Assembly (NCBI RefSeq): GCF_000685215.1
Contig: NZ_ARYJ01000001.1
Span: 62,001-126,000, forward strand
DNA length: 64,000 bases
Source: Hyphomonas jannaschiana VP2
GTDB taxonomy: Bacteria; Pseudomonadota; Alphaproteobacteria; Caulobacterales; Hyphomonadaceae
Reading direction: 5' to 3'
Positions 1 through 8,097 of the stretch are shown piece by piece. The translations under genes were made by a program, and so were the position numbers. Within the stretch, counting starts at the first letter, position 1, and each line of letters starts with the position of its first letter. A model generated the notes under the pieces. That model saw only the letters and a program-made list of their open reading frames with translations. It was not told the DNA's origin and ran no database searches.

Positions 1-1212
1 TGTGACATTTTCCCGGTTGAACGCCGCAAGATAGTCGTCGTGGAAACAGGGCCGTTTGCAGAATTGCCGGTACCAGGGCTTCAGGGCTTCGGCCGTCGCA
101 GGGTCTTTCACGATCTCGTCGACCCGGCCGCGCACCTGCTCCATCTTCTTGAAATCGGCGAGCTCTGCGAGCTCTGCCAGTTTTTCCGGCGACAGGTCCT
201 TGTTGCCTTCCTGCGTCGCGATGTGCAGCAGGTTTCGGATAATGTCCGTCCACCCATCCTTCACCATGTCGACCGGCGCAAACCCGCCGGAGACGAGCGT
301 ATTGAAATTCTCCATCCGCGCCTTCTGCCAGCCGGGCTGAAGGCTTTTCACCCATTCATCATCCGTTGGCCGGTCGCCGCGATAATCCACCGAGGACGGC
401 GTGCGCTGGAAGACGTAGAGGTGCTTTGCCCCGCGCGCGAGATGCGGCACGCACTGCACCGCCGTCGCGCCGGTACCGATAATGCCGACCACCTTGTCGG
501 ACAACTTGTCCAGCCCGCCCGCGCAATCGCCACCGGTATAGTCATAGTCCCAGCGGCTGGTGTGGAAGGAATGGCCCTTGAAGGTCTCCACGCCTGGAAT
601 ACCGGGCAGCTTCGGCCGGTTCAGCGGGCCATTCGACATGACCACATACTGCGCCGTGAAATCATCGCCGCGATTGGTCAGAACCTGCCAGGCCTTTCTG
701 TCTTCATCCCAGTTGAGACCTGTAATCTCCGTTCCCAGAAGGGCGTTGCGATAGAGATCGTAATGCCGGGCGATCCGCCGGGAATGTTCGAGGATTTCCG
801 GCGCGCGGGAATATTTCTCCACCGGCATATAGCCGGTCTCTTCCAGCAGCGGCAGGTAGATATAGCTCTCAATGTCGCAGGCCGCACCGGGATAGCGGTT
901 CCAGTACCAGGTGCCGCCGAAATCGCCGCCCTTCTCCACCATGCGAATGTCATCGAAGCCGGCTTCGCGCAGTTTCCCCGCGGCGAGCAGACCGCCAAAC
1001 CCGCCACCGATGACGCAGACTTCCACATGGTCCGTGACCGGATCGCGGGGTTCGAAGTCGCTATAGGGATCGTCGATATAGTGGGCGAAGTCGCCCGCCA
1101 TGTTGACATACTGGTCGTTGCCCTCGGCGCGCAGGCGCTTGTCCCGTTCGGCGCGATACTTGTCGCGCAGGGCGTCCGGATCAAACGCCTCAGGCCGTGC
1201 ATCATCTGCCAT
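1..1212 (-). CDS. Baeyer-Villiger / flavin-containing monooxygenase, C-terminus beyond left edge
   Basis: An open frame of 404 codons starts at an ATG at 1212 and runs off the window edge without a stop. It encodes a class B flavoprotein monooxygenase that would use FAD, NADPH and O2 to insert oxygen into ketones. An FAD-binding Rossmann motif GGGFGG is at residues 69-74, the family sequence GGTWYWNRYPG at 99-109, the Baeyer-Villiger fingerprint FxGxxxHxxxWD at 211-222, and a second nucleotide motif GIIGTGATA at 243-251. Full-length relatives have about 500-650 residues, so roughly the last third is missing. The substrate cannot be told from sequence. The gene is divergent from the EamA transporter at 1408. 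Confidence 0.9.
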   Translation of the reverse strand, partial: MADDARPEAFDPDALRDKYRAERDKRLRAEGNDQYVNMAGDFAHYIDDPYSDFEPRDPVTDHVEVCVIGGGFGGLLAAGKLREAGFDDIRMVEKGGDFGGTWYWNRYPGAACDIESYIYLPLLEETGYMPVEKYSRAPEILEHSRRIARHYDLYRNALLGTEITGLNWDEDRKAWQVLTNRGDDFTAQYVVMSNGPLNRPKLPGIPGVETFKGHSFHTSRWDYDYTGGDCAGGLDKLSDKVVGIIGTGATAVQCVPHLARGAKHLYVFQRTPSSVDYRGDRPTDDEWVKSLQPGWQKARMENFNTLVSGGFAPVDMVKDGWTDIIRNLLHIATQEGNKDLSPEKLAELAELADFKKMEQVRGRVDEIVKDPATAEALKPWYRQFCKRPCFHDDYLAAFNRENVT

Positions 1213-1407
1213 GGCCGCTTCCTCCTGATGTTTCCTCGTCCGGATCTTTTTGCCCGGCTGGGGCCAGTTTACCGGAACCCGGCCGCCTGAAACAGGCTGA
1301 CCCAACGCCAACCCGGGGCAGAAAACGGCAACGCGCTGCCAACGACCTTAAATGCCGGTTACTTCTCCGCTTGACGGAATGCGGCGCGGCGGCGAAGGGT
1401 CCGGCGC

Positions 1408-2316
1408 ATGCGCCTGCCCCATCCGATCATCCTTGTCTGCCTTGCCGTCCTGTGCGGCTGCACGCTCGACGCGACCATGAAGGGCGTCACGCTGGGCGGT
1501 ACGGGCGTGATCACGGCCACGGCCTGGCGCTATATCCTGGCGTCCGTGATCATGGTCAGCCTGTTCGTTGCGGCGCGCCGTCCGATGCCGGGGCGAAAGG
1601 CCATCCGTTTCCACACATTGCGCTCCATCGCGCAGGTCCTGTCTTCGGTTACCTTCTTCTACGCGCTGACCCAGATCACGCTCGCTGAGGCGGTGGTAAT
1701 GGGCTTTACCGCCGCGCTGATGATCGCGCCGATTGCCCGCGTCCTGCTGGGCGAGCGCATGAGTCCGGTCACGGTCGGCGCCTCGCTCGTCGGCTTTGTC
1801 GGCGCCGCCATCGCCATTTCCGGAGAGCCCGCCAGCGCGCCGGTCGGCGGCACCCGCATCTATGGCATTGCGGCCATGCTGGTCTCCGCTGTCGGCTATG
1901 CACTCAATATCGTCCTGTTGCGGATGCGCACAAAGGAGGAGGACGCGCTGACGCTGGTCACCTTCATGAACGTGCTGCCGGCCCTGTTCCTGATCCCCTT
2001 CCTACCCTTTGCCGGTCCGCTGCCGGAGACCAATGCGTGGCCGCTGCTGGCGGGGGCAGGTATCGCTGCTGTGGGGATCTGGTCGTTCATGACGCTGGCC
2101 TATGCCCGCGCCAGGGCGCAGACGCTGGCGCCGTTCGAGTATACCGGCCTGATCTGGTCGTCCCTGCTCGGCTATGCCTTCTTCCATGAGATTCCGAGCC
2201 TGCGCCTCTATGGGGGCGCGGCGATCATCATCCTCGCCTGCCTCGTCGTGGCATTCGAAACCCATTTCACCGCCCGCCGGGAAGCTCGCGCGGCAGCTGC
2301 CGAAATCGCGCCCTGA
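1408..2316 (+). CDS. EamA/DMT-family inner-membrane transporter
   Basis: This 302-residue protein is almost entirely hydrophobic, with about ten predicted membrane helices in two five-helix halves, as expected for the EamA (RhaT-type) drug/metabolite transporter fold. It probably exports a small metabolite, but substrates in this family cannot be predicted. AAGGG lies eight bases before the ATG and supports the start. A short basic tail (FTARREARAAAAE) follows the last helix. The gene is divergent from the monooxygenase and almost abuts the convergent DUF1489 gene, whose stop begins three bases after this stop. Confidence 0.85.
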   Translation: MRLPHPIILVCLAVLCGCTLDATMKGVTLGGTGVITATAWRYILASVIMVSLFVAARRPMPGRKAIRFHTLRSIAQVLSSVTFFYALTQITLAEAVVMGFTAALMIAPIARVLLGERMSPVTVGASLVGFVGAAIAISGEPASAPVGGTRIYGIAAMLVSAVGYALNIVLLRMRTKEEDALTLVTFMNVLPALFLIPFLPFAGPLPETNAWPLLAGAGIAAVGIWSFMTLAYARARAQTLAPFEYTGLIWSSLLGYAFFHEIPSLRLYGGAAIIILACLVVAFETHFTARREARAAAAEIAP

Positions 2317-2319
2317 CGC

Positions 2320-2736
2320 CTACCAGACCCCCGCATTCTTGAGCGCCGTGTCGAGGTCGGGCGGAATGTCGAGCGCTGCCTCGCCGGATTTCAGATCCCG
2401 CGGGGCATCTTCGGGCTTCAGGTAACGCCAGCCCTGGAAGGGGCGCTTGGCCTGCGCATAGGTCCGCACCAGTTGCGGATCAAACACGAGGGCACACATG
2501 TCCCGGCCCTCGGAATCCTGCTCCTGCCGGATGTCGACAATCCGCTGGCGCACGCGGATCGCGCCTTTCACCACCCAATAGATAGATCCGCCGCGCAGGA
2601 TCTCTTCCGCACGTTTTGGAAACATGCGCGTGAAGTGCATTGGATTCGGGGAAGTTTTCAGGTAGCGCGCCTGCCAGTTCGCGATGTCATCGACATCTTC
2701 GGAGCCCACGCTGAGTTTCACCATGTGAATCGTCAT
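2320..2736 (-). CDS. DUF1489 family protein
   Basis: This 138-residue soluble protein starts MTIHMVKLSVG and carries the pattern I associate with DUF1489, a conserved alphaproteobacterial family of unknown function (an N-terminal KLSVG...WQ stretch, a central SIYWVVKG segment, and FDPQLVRT). I chose the ATG at 2736 because the family start is MTIHMVKL; an upstream ATG at 2772 would add twelve atypical residues. There is no signal peptide or membrane segment. It sits in the same direction as, and 41 bases after, the secreted hypothetical protein at 2778-3479. Function unknown. Confidence 0.8.
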   Translation of the reverse strand: MTIHMVKLSVGSEDVDDIANWQARYLKTSPNPMHFTRMFPKRAEEILRGGSIYWVVKGAIRVRQRIVDIRQEQDSEGRDMCALVFDPQLVRTYAQAKRPFQGWRYLKPEDAPRDLKSGEAALDIPPDLDTALKNAGVW

Positions 2737-2777
2737 GGACGTCAGTCTAGCGCGCCGCTGCGCGCAGGCCAAAGCCG

Positions 2778-3479
2778 CTACTGTATCAACTGGGCAGATT
2801 CGAATTCCTGCTGGGCTTCATTGCTGGCGAAGAAGAATTCGGCGTTCACGATATTGGCGGAATAGCGCCGGTCGATCGTGCGGAACGCGGCGCGGGCCTG
2901 CAGGTCGATCGAAAAACCTGAGACATAGCTCATGCCCCAGCGCGGCTCTGTCCGGATGAAATAGGACTGGTCGTAGCGGGTGAGCGTCCCGCCTTCCGGC
3001 CCGGAGACCGGATGCGGCAGCGTGTAGTCGATACGCAGGAAACGCTCGCCCACCGGGTCCAGCCAGGCCGTCGCGGCGAGGCGCTGGGCGGCCCAGACGT
3101 CGAACTCGCCATCATTGCTGGAGGGGCGGTGGTGGAAGGAGACTTTCCAGGCTGCGCCCTTGTCGTCGACGACCACCTGGGGGCCGAGGCTGGCGCGCAG
3201 ATCGTCCGGGAAGAGGCGCCCGTCCGGGGCGGCCTCACTGGCCCATTCGGCGGCAACCGTATCGAGTTCCTCGTCGTCCCCCTCCCAGGCCAGCGCCGTC
3301 CAGCGGTCCCGGCCCTTCTTGCGCGGATCGAAGCGGTAGACGCGGCGGGCATGGGAGGACTGGAGCTCTACCGTAAAGGCGGCGCGCAGCGTGGTCGGCG
3401 CCTCCGTCGCTTCCAGCGCGGCGTTCATCGGGCCCGATCCTGTGGCCAGTGTGAAGGTGAGCAACCAGGCGAGAAACAT
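2778..3479 (-). CDS. hypothetical exported protein
   Basis: I do not recognise this 233-residue protein. It begins with a short hydrophobic segment (MFLAWLLTFTLATGSG) that could be a signal peptide or anchor, followed by a polar, mixed-sequence body with several aromatic-rich stretches (RFLRIDYTLPHP, RYDQSYFIRTEPRWGMSYVSGF) suggesting a beta-rich periplasmic domain. A GGAGG lies 14 bases before the ATG, rather far for a ribosome site, so the start is uncertain. It shares direction with the DUF1489 gene. The upstream side holds a run of CGGACT-type repeats. Confidence 0.65.
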   Translation of the reverse strand: MFLAWLLTFTLATGSGPMNAALEATEAPTTLRAAFTVELQSSHARRVYRFDPRKKGRDRWTALAWEGDDEELDTVAAEWASEAAPDGRLFPDDLRASLGPQVVVDDKGAAWKVSFHHRPSSNDGEFDVWAAQRLAATAWLDPVGERFLRIDYTLPHPVSGPEGGTLTRYDQSYFIRTEPRWGMSYVSGFSIDLQARAAFRTIDRRYSANIVNAEFFFASNEAQQEFESAQLIQ

Positions 3480-3524
3480 GACGGCGAAGCAATCCTCCGG
3501 GCAGGGTTAGGCCCGGATTACGGC

Positions 3525-3626
3525 ATCACTACGGCGGACTAAGCCGGACTAAACCATGACCAGGGCGGACCACAGCATGCGCCAGCAATGATTTACGTGA
3601 GTTGAACAGGACCAGCCCGGACTTCA
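3525..3626. repeat. degenerate CGGACT/CGGACC repeat cluster
   Basis: Between the hypothetical gene and the end of fur, the hexamer CGGAC(T/C) occurs five times in about 100 bases, together with ACCATGACCAGG at 3553-3564. The same 12-mer and more CGGACC/CGGACT copies recur at 60835-60905. No tandem period is exact. The role is unknown. Confidence 0.4.
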
Positions 3627-3640
3627 CCGGACTTGATCGC

Positions 3641-4060
3641 TCAGTCCTTGTCGGCGTCCTTGATCGGCACGCCATAAAGCTCGAGCCGGTGGTCGACCAG
3701 CCGGAAGCCCAGCCGTTGCGCGATCAGTTCCTGCAACTCCTCGATTTCCTCGGAGTGGAACTCGACCACTTCGCCGGTGCGCACATTGATCAAGTGATCA
3801 TGGTGCTCGTCCGGCACTTCCTCATAGCGGGCCCGGCCATCGCGGAAATCATGCGCCTGGATGATTCCGGCATCCTCGAACAGTTTCACGGTCCGGTAGA
3901 CCGTGGCCAGCGAAATGGAGGCATCCTGGGCGTTGGCCCGGCGGTGCAGTTCTTCGGCGTCGGGGTGATCCGTCGCGGACGAGAGAACGCGGGCAATCAC
4001 GCGGCGGGGCTCCGTCATGCGGAGACCCTTCTCAACGCAGAGTTTTTCGAGTCGATCCAT
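3641..4060 (-). CDS. fur: Fur-family metalloregulator
   Basis: This 139-residue protein is a Fur-family repressor: an N-terminal winged helix (residues 1-80, with the recognition-helix signature SLATVYRTVKLFE at 50-62) and a C-terminal metal-binding dimerisation domain with the HHDH cluster at 86-89 and the EVVEF strand at 97-101. The C-terminal CxxC zinc pairs of E. coli Fur are absent; the only cysteine is Cys8. CxxC-less Fur proteins are known in alphaproteobacteria, so this is expected. It should repress iron-uptake genes with Fe2+, but a related metal specificity (Mur, Irr-like) cannot be excluded. It is the last gene of a run with ycaQ, ogt and a hydrolase, starting 15 bases after the ycaQ stop. 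Confidence 0.88.
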   Translation of the reverse strand: MDRLEKLCVEKGLRMTEPRRVIARVLSSATDHPDAEELHRRANAQDASISLATVYRTVKLFEDAGIIQAHDFRDGRARYEEVPDEHHDHLINVRTGEVVEFHSEEIEELQELIAQRLGFRLVDHRLELYGVPIKDADKD

Positions 4061-4075
4061 GCTACGTATTTGCCC

Positions 4076-5272
4076 TTAGCGCGACGGTAAGTCCAGTTTC
4101 AGTTGGTCGTTCCTGATAACAGTGTCAACTGCGGCCAGCCGCGCAAGGCGGGCAAGCTCCGCCTCCAGCCGCACGTCACGGGCCCCGGTCCAGACGACAC
4201 CCGGCTCCGGCCAGACCTGCTCCAGTGTCAGCGTTCCGGCCGCCCGGTCGGCTTTGACCTCCACCCGGCCGACCATCCGGTCCCCTTCCAGAAGCGGATA
4301 GACATAATAGCCCCAGCGGCGTTTGGCCGCCGGGACGAAGATCTCGATCCGGTAGTCGAAGCCGAACAGGCGCTGCAGGCGCGCGCGGTCGCGGATCACC
4401 GGATCGAACGGGTTGAGAATTCGCAGGCGCGAGGTCGGCGCCGGGGCCGCCGCCAGCCGGGCCTCGATGTCTGCCGGGGCGAGCGCCGTCGTCCATTTGC
4501 CGTCCGCGCCTTCGATTCGCACAGGCACCAGGTCTGTCTGCCGGGCCGCCCAATCCTTCACTTCAGCGAGGTCGGCCGCGTCCCAGAAGCGCTGGATGTC
4601 CCCTTCCGTACCAAAGGCGAGCCGGGCGAGCGCCTCGCGGCAGAGCCAGTCCACCTGTTCATGGTCCGGCGGCTCGTCTTCCCGGTGATGGCCAGGAATC
4701 ACCCGTTCGGTGAGGTCGTAGAATTTGGTGAAATTCTCGCGGTGCGACGTCGAGAGTTCGCCAGCGTACCACATGTAATCAAGCGCCAGCTTGTGCGGCG
4801 GACGGCGCCACATCTCGCGCGGGCCTTCGACTTTCGTGTCGAACGCCTTGGTGCTGAGCGGGCCTTCTTCCCGGATCCGGTCGATCAGGCCGGCGCGGCC
4901 GTCCTCGTCCAGCATGCCGCGATGCCATTCCCAACCGCGGACTTTCTCCTCCAGCCGCCGGAACTGGCGCCGCCAGTTGGGATAGAATTCCATCGGGATG
5001 ACCGAGGCATCATGGGTGAAGTGTTCGAAGACGCCGCGTTCCTTGCGCATCAGCCGGTCGAGCATGGGCTCGCGATAATTCTGGTTGCGCGACCAGAGAA
5101 TATGATGGTGCGCGCGGGAGACGACGCGGATCGAATCGAGCTGCACGAAGCCGAGGCCGCGGATCATGGCAGCCAGATCCAGCGGCCCGGTCGGCGTGGC
5201 CGACAGGCCCTGCGCATCCAGCCAGAGGCGGCGCGCATCCCGGTTGCGGATTTCGAATGGTGCCCCGGTCAT
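4076..5272 (-). CDS. ycaQ: YcaQ/AlkX-type DNA glycosylase (winged-helix, DUF1006)
   Basis: The 398-residue protein matches the HTH_42/YcaQ family, whose E. coli member removes alkylated bases and unhooks DNA interstrand crosslinks. The catalytic QxD signature of the YcaQ branch is visible as Gln44-Leu-Asp46 in GFVQLDSIRV, followed by SRAHHHILWSRN and the RxFxHxxH-like stretch GVFEHFTHDASVIP. The C-terminal part has the conserved WGYYVYPLLEGDRMVGRVEVKADR segment. The gene lies between ogt (seven bases upstream) and fur (15 bases downstream), so alkylation-repair genes are clustered here. Activity on crosslinks is inferred from family knowledge. Confidence 0.85.
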   Translation of the reverse strand: MTGAPFEIRNRDARRLWLDAQGLSATPTGPLDLAAMIRGLGFVQLDSIRVVSRAHHHILWSRNQNYREPMLDRLMRKERGVFEHFTHDASVIPMEFYPNWRRQFRRLEEKVRGWEWHRGMLDEDGRAGLIDRIREEGPLSTKAFDTKVEGPREMWRRPPHKLALDYMWYAGELSTSHRENFTKFYDLTERVIPGHHREDEPPDHEQVDWLCREALARLAFGTEGDIQRFWDAADLAEVKDWAARQTDLVPVRIEGADGKWTTALAPADIEARLAAAPAPTSRLRILNPFDPVIRDRARLQRLFGFDYRIEIFVPAAKRRWGYYVYPLLEGDRMVGRVEVKADRAAGTLTLEQVWPEPGVVWTGARDVRLEAELARLARLAAVDTVIRNDQLKLDLPSR

Positions 5273-5279
5273 ACGCTCA

Positions 5280-5828
5280 TCACTCGAACAGTTTCAGCTG
5301 GCCGCCATCGGGATAAACACCCTCCCGCGCCAGCAAGGCCTTCTTGGTCAGCATACCACCTGGCGCGGAAAATCCACCCAGCCAGCCATTGGCGCCCAGC
5401 ACCCGGTGGCACGGCACGATCACCGGCCAGGAATTGCGCCCCATGGCCATGCCGATGGCCTGCGCCCCGTTCGGCCGGCCAATCCGGGCGGCGAGTTCGC
5501 CATAGGTGACGGTCTTCCCCCAGCCGACTTCGCGCAAGGCGTCATAGGCGGCGCGCTCGAACGCCGAGTGGCGTTTCATGTCCAGCCGCAAACCGTCAAA
5601 GCCTGTGGGCTGACCGGACAAAAAGGCCTGCAGATCCGCAATCAGTTCAGCGATTTCCGGCGGGACATCCGCGGCCTTCACCCGTTTCGCGCCATGACGG
5701 GTCAGGCGCGCGAGACAGTCTTTCGGATCTGCCTCCGGCAATTGCACGCCGGTCACCCCCGCCTCTGTCCAGGCGAGGCCACACCGGCCGATCGCGGTTT
5801 CAAACTGGGAGGCCCACTCCTCGAACAT
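5280..5828 (-). CDS. ogt: methylated-DNA--protein-cysteine methyltransferase (Ogt/MGMT)
   Basis: This 182-residue suicide protein repairs O6-alkylguanine and O4-alkylthymine by transferring the alkyl group to an active-site cysteine. The acceptor Cys140 lies in the IVPCHRVLG motif; the helix-turn-helix before it (YGELAARIGRPNGAQAIG) and the GGFSAPGGMLTKKALLAREG segment after it are typical. It is not an alkyltransferase-like protein, because those replace the cysteine. I chose the ATG at 5828 with GGGAAA about ten bases upstream; an in-frame ATG at 5864 would add 12 residues. It precedes ycaQ by seven bases. Confidence 0.88.
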   Translation of the reverse strand: MFEEWASQFETAIGRCGLAWTEAGVTGVQLPEADPKDCLARLTRHGAKRVKAADVPPEIAELIADLQAFLSGQPTGFDGLRLDMKRHSAFERAAYDALREVGWGKTVTYGELAARIGRPNGAQAIGMAMGRNSWPVIVPCHRVLGANGWLGGFSAPGGMLTKKALLAREGVYPDGGQLKLFE

Positions 5829-5886
5829 AGGGAGAACATTTCCCGGTTTGAGGTGTGAGTCCATCCCTGTCCGGACCAAATCGCGA

Positions 5887-6771
5887 TCAGGCGAGGTGTT
5901 TTGCAAAGAAATTGAGCGTCCGGCTCCAGGCGAGCGTCGCCGCCGCCTCGTCGTAGCGGGACGTCGTGTCATTGTGGAAGCCATGGTTTACGCCCTCATA
6001 GAGGTAGACCTCGTAAGGCTTGCCCGCGGCATTGAGCGCGTCCTGATAATTTGGCCAGCCCGCATTCACCCGGTCGTCCAGCCGGGCGAGGTGGATCTGC
6101 AGCGGCACTTCCAGCTTCGCGGCATCTTCCGCACTCGGCCAGCCGCCATAATATGGCACCGAACAGGAGAGCCAGGGCTGTTTCACCGCCATCAGATTGG
6201 TGATCGCCCCGCCGAAGCAGAAGCCGGTAATGCCGACCTTGCCATTGGTCGCCTCATGGTCGCGCAGGAATTCCGCCCCGGCCATGAAATCGGCCAGCAT
6301 CTTCGCGCTGTCGCGCTGGGCCTGCAGGGCGCGGCCGTCATCATCATTGCCGGGATAGCCACCCAGCGGATAGAGCGCATCCGGTGCGAAGGCCGTGTAG
6401 CCGGCCTTTGCCGCGCGGCGGGCGACATCCTTGATGTGCGGATTGAGGCCCCGGTTCTCGTGCACGACCAGAACGCCGGGGCGGACCGCGCCGCCTGCGG
6501 GACGCACAAGATAGCCGGCCATTTCGCCCGCCCCATCGGGGGAGCTGTAGGTGACCATCTCGGCATCCAGCTTACCGTCGCTCTCAGACGTCTGCTGTTT
6601 CGAATAATCCGGCATGACGCAAGCGGCCAGCGAGGCAACGCTTAGTCCGCCCACCGCGTACTTTCCAAGTCCCTCGAAAAAGCCCCGCCGTGACAGGTGG
6701 CCGTGGCAGTATTCGTCATAAAGGTCGAAAACGCCCTGCGGGATGTCTGCCGGTTTCATGTCGTCTGCCAT
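5887..6771 (-). CDS. dienelactone hydrolase family protein with Tat signal
   Basis: This 294-residue alpha/beta hydrolase has the Cys-nucleophile elbow GFCFGG (Cys185), an acid in HLARLDDRVN (Asp232/233) and a histidine in GVNHGFHND (His263), the triad of dienelactone hydrolases. The N-terminus carries a twin-arginine motif SRRGFF (27-32), a hydrophobic stretch and a cysteine (SLAAC, Cys51) that resembles a lipobox, so the protein is probably Tat-exported and perhaps lipidated. This fits the YghX/exported DLH group rather than cytosolic ClcD. The physiological substrate is unknown. It is the first gene of the run leading into ogt, ycaQ and fur. Confidence 0.85.
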   Translation of the reverse strand: MADDMKPADIPQGVFDLYDEYCHGHLSRRGFFEGLGKYAVGGLSVASLAACVMPDYSKQQTSESDGKLDAEMVTYSSPDGAGEMAGYLVRPAGGAVRPGVLVVHENRGLNPHIKDVARRAAKAGYTAFAPDALYPLGGYPGNDDDGRALQAQRDSAKMLADFMAGAEFLRDHEATNGKVGITGFCFGGAITNLMAVKQPWLSCSVPYYGGWPSAEDAAKLEVPLQIHLARLDDRVNAGWPNYQDALNAAGKPYEVYLYEGVNHGFHNDTTSRYDEAAATLAWSRTLNFFAKHLA

Positions 6772-6856
6772 TGCGTATCCTCCTGCTGCTCAGGCGATCG
6801 TAACGCAGCGGGGGGATTTGGGTAGGGTTTTTGGAATCACGATCTTGTGGCACCAG

Positions 6857-6985
6857 CCCCCTCCGACCACTTCGCGGCCACCTCCCCCGCTTCGCAGGGG
6901 AGGATAAGTCCGGAACGTGCCGCAGGATGATCCTCCACCGCTTGCGGGGGAGGTGGCAGACGGCACGGCCGGCTGACGGAGGGGG
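6857..6985. repeat. 129-bp intergenic inverted-repeat element (MITE-like)
   Basis: The element is bounded by CCCCCTCCG (6857-6865) and CGGAGGGGG (6977-6985). Inside is a perfect 14-bp inverted repeat, GCCACCTCCCCCGC (6877-6890) against GCGGGGGAGGTGGC (6944-6957). It fills the gap between the hydrolase start and the end of rimI. Elements with this GGGGGAGGTGGC...ACGGAGGGGG look are, to my recollection, dispersed in Caulobacterales genomes, but I see one copy here. As RNA it would form a long hairpin at the 3' end of the rimI transcript. Confidence 0.65.
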
Positions 6986-6988
6986 GGG

Positions 6989-7444
6989 TTAGAGCCCCAT
7001 ATTCCGCGACATCAGCACGGCATCGACCGGCACATCCCGCCCGGCAGTGTAGTAGCGCGGGCGGCGGCCGTCCTCGGTGAAGCCGAAGCCGCGATAGAGC
7101 GCGCGGGCGGGCGCATTGTCTTCGGCGACGTCGAGCGTGATGCGGGAGACGCCCCGTTCGCCCAGCCGGTTGATGAGCGCGCCGATCAGCGTGGTGGCGA
7201 GGCCCTGACGGCGAAGGTCCGGATCTGTCGCAACGGTGAGAATGTCGCTTTCCCCGGCAATCGTCTGCGCCATGACGAAGGCGGCGAGGTCCCCGTCCCG
7301 TTCCACACCGAGTGTGAGAATGGAGGTGTCCAGCAACAGGCCGCGGAAGGAGACCGCGCTCCACGGGTCGTCAAAACAACGCATATGCAGCCGGCTCATG
7401 CGCCCCGCATCTTCTGCGCGCAGGACGAGCACCGGATGGGTCAC
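6989..7444 (-). CDS. rimI: ribosomal protein S18 alanine N-acetyltransferase RimI
   Basis: A 151-residue GNAT acetyltransferase that begins at a GTG overlapping the tsaB stop in a GTGA tetranucleotide, so translation is probably coupled. The acetyl-CoA binding motif is seen as [14 protein letters not shown], and the C-terminal [23 protein letters not shown] matches the RimI signature N-xx-A-xx-LYxxxGF...RxxYY. Placement directly after tsaB is the common arrangement. RimI acetylates the N-terminal alanine of ribosomal protein S18, though many homologues are relaxed in specificity. An open frame continuing upstream to 8278 exists but runs antiframe through tsaB and is not coding. Confidence 0.85.
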   Translation of the reverse strand: MTHPVLVLRAEDAGRMSRLHMRCFDDPWSAVSFRGLLLDTSILTLGVERDGDLAAFVMAQTIAGESDILTVATDPDLRRQGLATTLIGALINRLGERGVSRITLDVAEDNAPARALYRGFGFTEDGRRPRYYTAGRDVPVDAVLMSRNMGL

Positions 7445-8085
7445 TTGCGCGGCTCCGGCAAGGTGGCGTCCGGCTCGCGCGCATAGACCGGGGACGGAGG
7501 ATGTGCTGCCGGATCGAACTCGCCCCCCTTGATGGCGGCGGTGATGGCGGAGGGCCGGAGCGGGCGCAGGTCCAGTCTGTCTTTCAGCTCGCCCAGCGCA
7601 TCGGCATTGTCCATGAAGATCGGCGCATGAAAGCCTTCCAGCATGGGCAGCAATTGTTCGAGGCGCAGTTCCAGCACGTCGGCAATGCCCTGCCCCTCGC
7701 TGATACCCTGTATCCACCAGGTCTGGTCCGGCGGGCGTTTCTGCCCGGCAAGGCAGCCCATGACGGTGCCTTCCATGCCGGCGGGAATTGCGGCCTCGAG
7801 ACTGGTCACGCCGACACAGGGTGCGCCCGTCACCAGCGACAGGCCGCGCGCATAGGCGACGCCGATGCGGATGCCCGTGAAACTCCCCGGGCCGGTCACG
7901 ACGGCGATGCGGTCCACATCTTCCAGCGTCACGCCCTCCTCGTCCAGCAGGCGCTGGACAAGGCCGGGTAAATGCTTGTCCTGGCCGCGCGCCATCACCT
8001 CGCGCGCATCGGCGAGAATTTCGCCATCGCGCACGAGCGCCACATCCATGGCGGTAAAAGCGGTGTTCAGCCCCAGAACCAGCAT
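7441..8085 (-). CDS. tsaB: tRNA threonylcarbamoyladenosine biosynthesis protein TsaB
   Basis: The 214-residue protein is a TsaB-type ASKHA pseudo-enzyme that scaffolds TsaD and TsaE in making t6A37 on ANN-decoding tRNAs. The diagnostic motif [13 protein letters not shown] is at about residues 63-75, and the N-terminus [14 protein letters not shown] has the family's first strand. The C-terminal half is less conserved, as usual. The gene overlaps rimI by four bases and lies 12 bases after the nitroreductase gene, so the three are likely one transcript. The family is essential in most bacteria. Confidence 0.88.
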   Translation of the reverse strand: MLVLGLNTAFTAMDVALVRDGEILADAREVMARGQDKHLPGLVQRLLDEEGVTLEDVDRIAVVTGPGSFTGIRIGVAYARGLSLVTGAPCVGVTSLEAAIPAGMEGTVMGCLAGQKRPPDQTWWIQGISEGQGIADVLELRLEQLLPMLEGFHAPIFMDNADALGELKDRLDLRPLRPSAITAAIKGGEFDPAAHPPSPVYAREPDATLPEPRK

Positions 8086-8097
8086 CGTCTTGCCCGC

